NCBI RefSeq assembly: GCF_031453615.1
Contig: NZ_JAVIZT010000001.1
Coordinates: 434,001 to 498,000 of the forward strand
Reading direction: 5' to 3'
DNA: 64,000 nucleotides
DNA from: Microbacterium sp. SORGH_AS_0428
GTDB lineage: Bacteria > Actinomycetota > Actinomycetes > Actinomycetales > Microbacteriaceae
Shown here: positions 63,794 to 64,000 of the stretch, piece after piece
Numbering within the stretch: position 1 is the first letter of the stretch
Layout of the letters: the number at the start of each line of letters is the position of its first letter
Program-made: the position numbers and the translations under genes
The notes under the pieces: generated by a model
The model's input: only the letters and a program-made list of their open reading frames with translations
Database searches by the model: none
Told to the model about the DNA's origin: nothing

Positions 63794-64000
63794 TCAGCGC
63801 GTGCTGAAGCTCACGACCTTCGGCGGACGAACGATCGCCCGCACGATCTCGCGCTCACCGAGTGCGCGCTGCACGCGGCTGTCCTCGCGCGCCAGCCGCT
63901 CGAGTTCCTCGCCGCCGATCTTGGCCGACACCTCCAGCGTCGCCCGCACCTTGCCGTCGATCTGGACGACGGCGGTGATGGTGTCCTCCACCAGCAGCGT
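63794..64000 (-). CDS. leuS: leucyl-tRNA synthetase, C-terminal fragment
   Basis: Only the last 68 residues are in the window; the gene continues beyond base 64000. The sequence LLVEDTITAVVQIDGKVRATLEVSA and the end IVRAIVRPPKVVSF match the C-terminal domain of class I leucyl-tRNA synthetase, which contacts the tRNA elbow. The catalytic domain cannot be assessed. Confidence 0.88.
   Translation of the reverse strand, partial: TLLVEDTITAVVQIDGKVRATLEVSAKIGGEELERLAREDSRVQRALGEREIVRAIVRPPKVVSFSTR

Overview
This window is chromosomal DNA from a high-GC actinobacterium, most likely a Microbacteriaceae member close to Microbacterium (inference). The signs are a GC content of roughly 70%, heavy use of GTG starts, a polyphosphate glucokinase, homodimeric AceE next to a FasR-fabD-fabH-acpP-fabF cluster, a DUF3145 gene, glnE next to a GlnA2-type synthetase, and the actinobacterial order dnaG-dgt-dusB ... 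recO-era-ybeY-phoH-dnaJ-hrcA-hemW-lepA-rpsT-holA-comEC-comEA. Almost all of it looks like vertically inherited core genome. No IS element, prophage or CRISPR array was seen.

Layout. 150-4757: a minus-strand copper/heme locus with a Met/His-rich membrane protein, CopC, a PCu(A)C lipoprotein, a Tat-exported DyP peroxidase and a PepSY membrane protein. 4806-10566: nitrogen control (glnE, glnA2) and ppgK. 10581-13361: RNase P RNA, a polA-like polymerase and a zinc-ribbon coiled-coil protein. 13429-16209: an ssuBAC-type sulfonate importer. 16210-18048: a small accessory-looking patch made of two copies of an 84-bp nested palindrome, two secreted-protein genes with a low-GC segment, and a 44-bp tandem repeat running into tRNA-Val. 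18219-25834: aceE, fasR and the type II fatty-acid synthase genes. 25924-30857: DUF3145, an MFS-monooxygenase fusion, ddl/alr and a small zinc-finger protein. 30875-35062: a CAT-anticodon tRNA, a DMT-like membrane protein, def, a flotillin-like protein, tRNA-Asn and an orphan ABC ATPase. 35095-44231: dnaG, dgt, dusB, gpx, a DsbA-like protein, a PIG-L deacetylase, uppS, recO and a TRIC-type channel. 44237-53298: leuA with a leader peptide, then era, CNNM, ybeY, phoH, HIT, rsmE, dnaJ and hrcA with a CIRCE operator. 53357-64000: an esterase, hemW, DUF1990, lepA, a hydrolase, rpsT, holA, comEC, comEA and the 3' end of leuS.

Regulatory signals are unusually readable. About thirteen genes have a TANNNT-like hexamer ending 6-7 nt before the start codon, which suggests leaderless transcripts. 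The leuA leader encodes a 16-residue peptide with three consecutive Leu codons and has mutually exclusive stems, one of which covers the leuA ribosome binding site. The rnpB -10 box contains the stop codon of the upstream polymerase gene. Several perfect inverted repeats lie in control regions. The best candidates for undescribed biology are the nested-palindrome/tRNA-Val patch (16.2-18.0 kb), the leuA leader, and the divergent alr/zinc-finger control region (30.47-30.62 kb).
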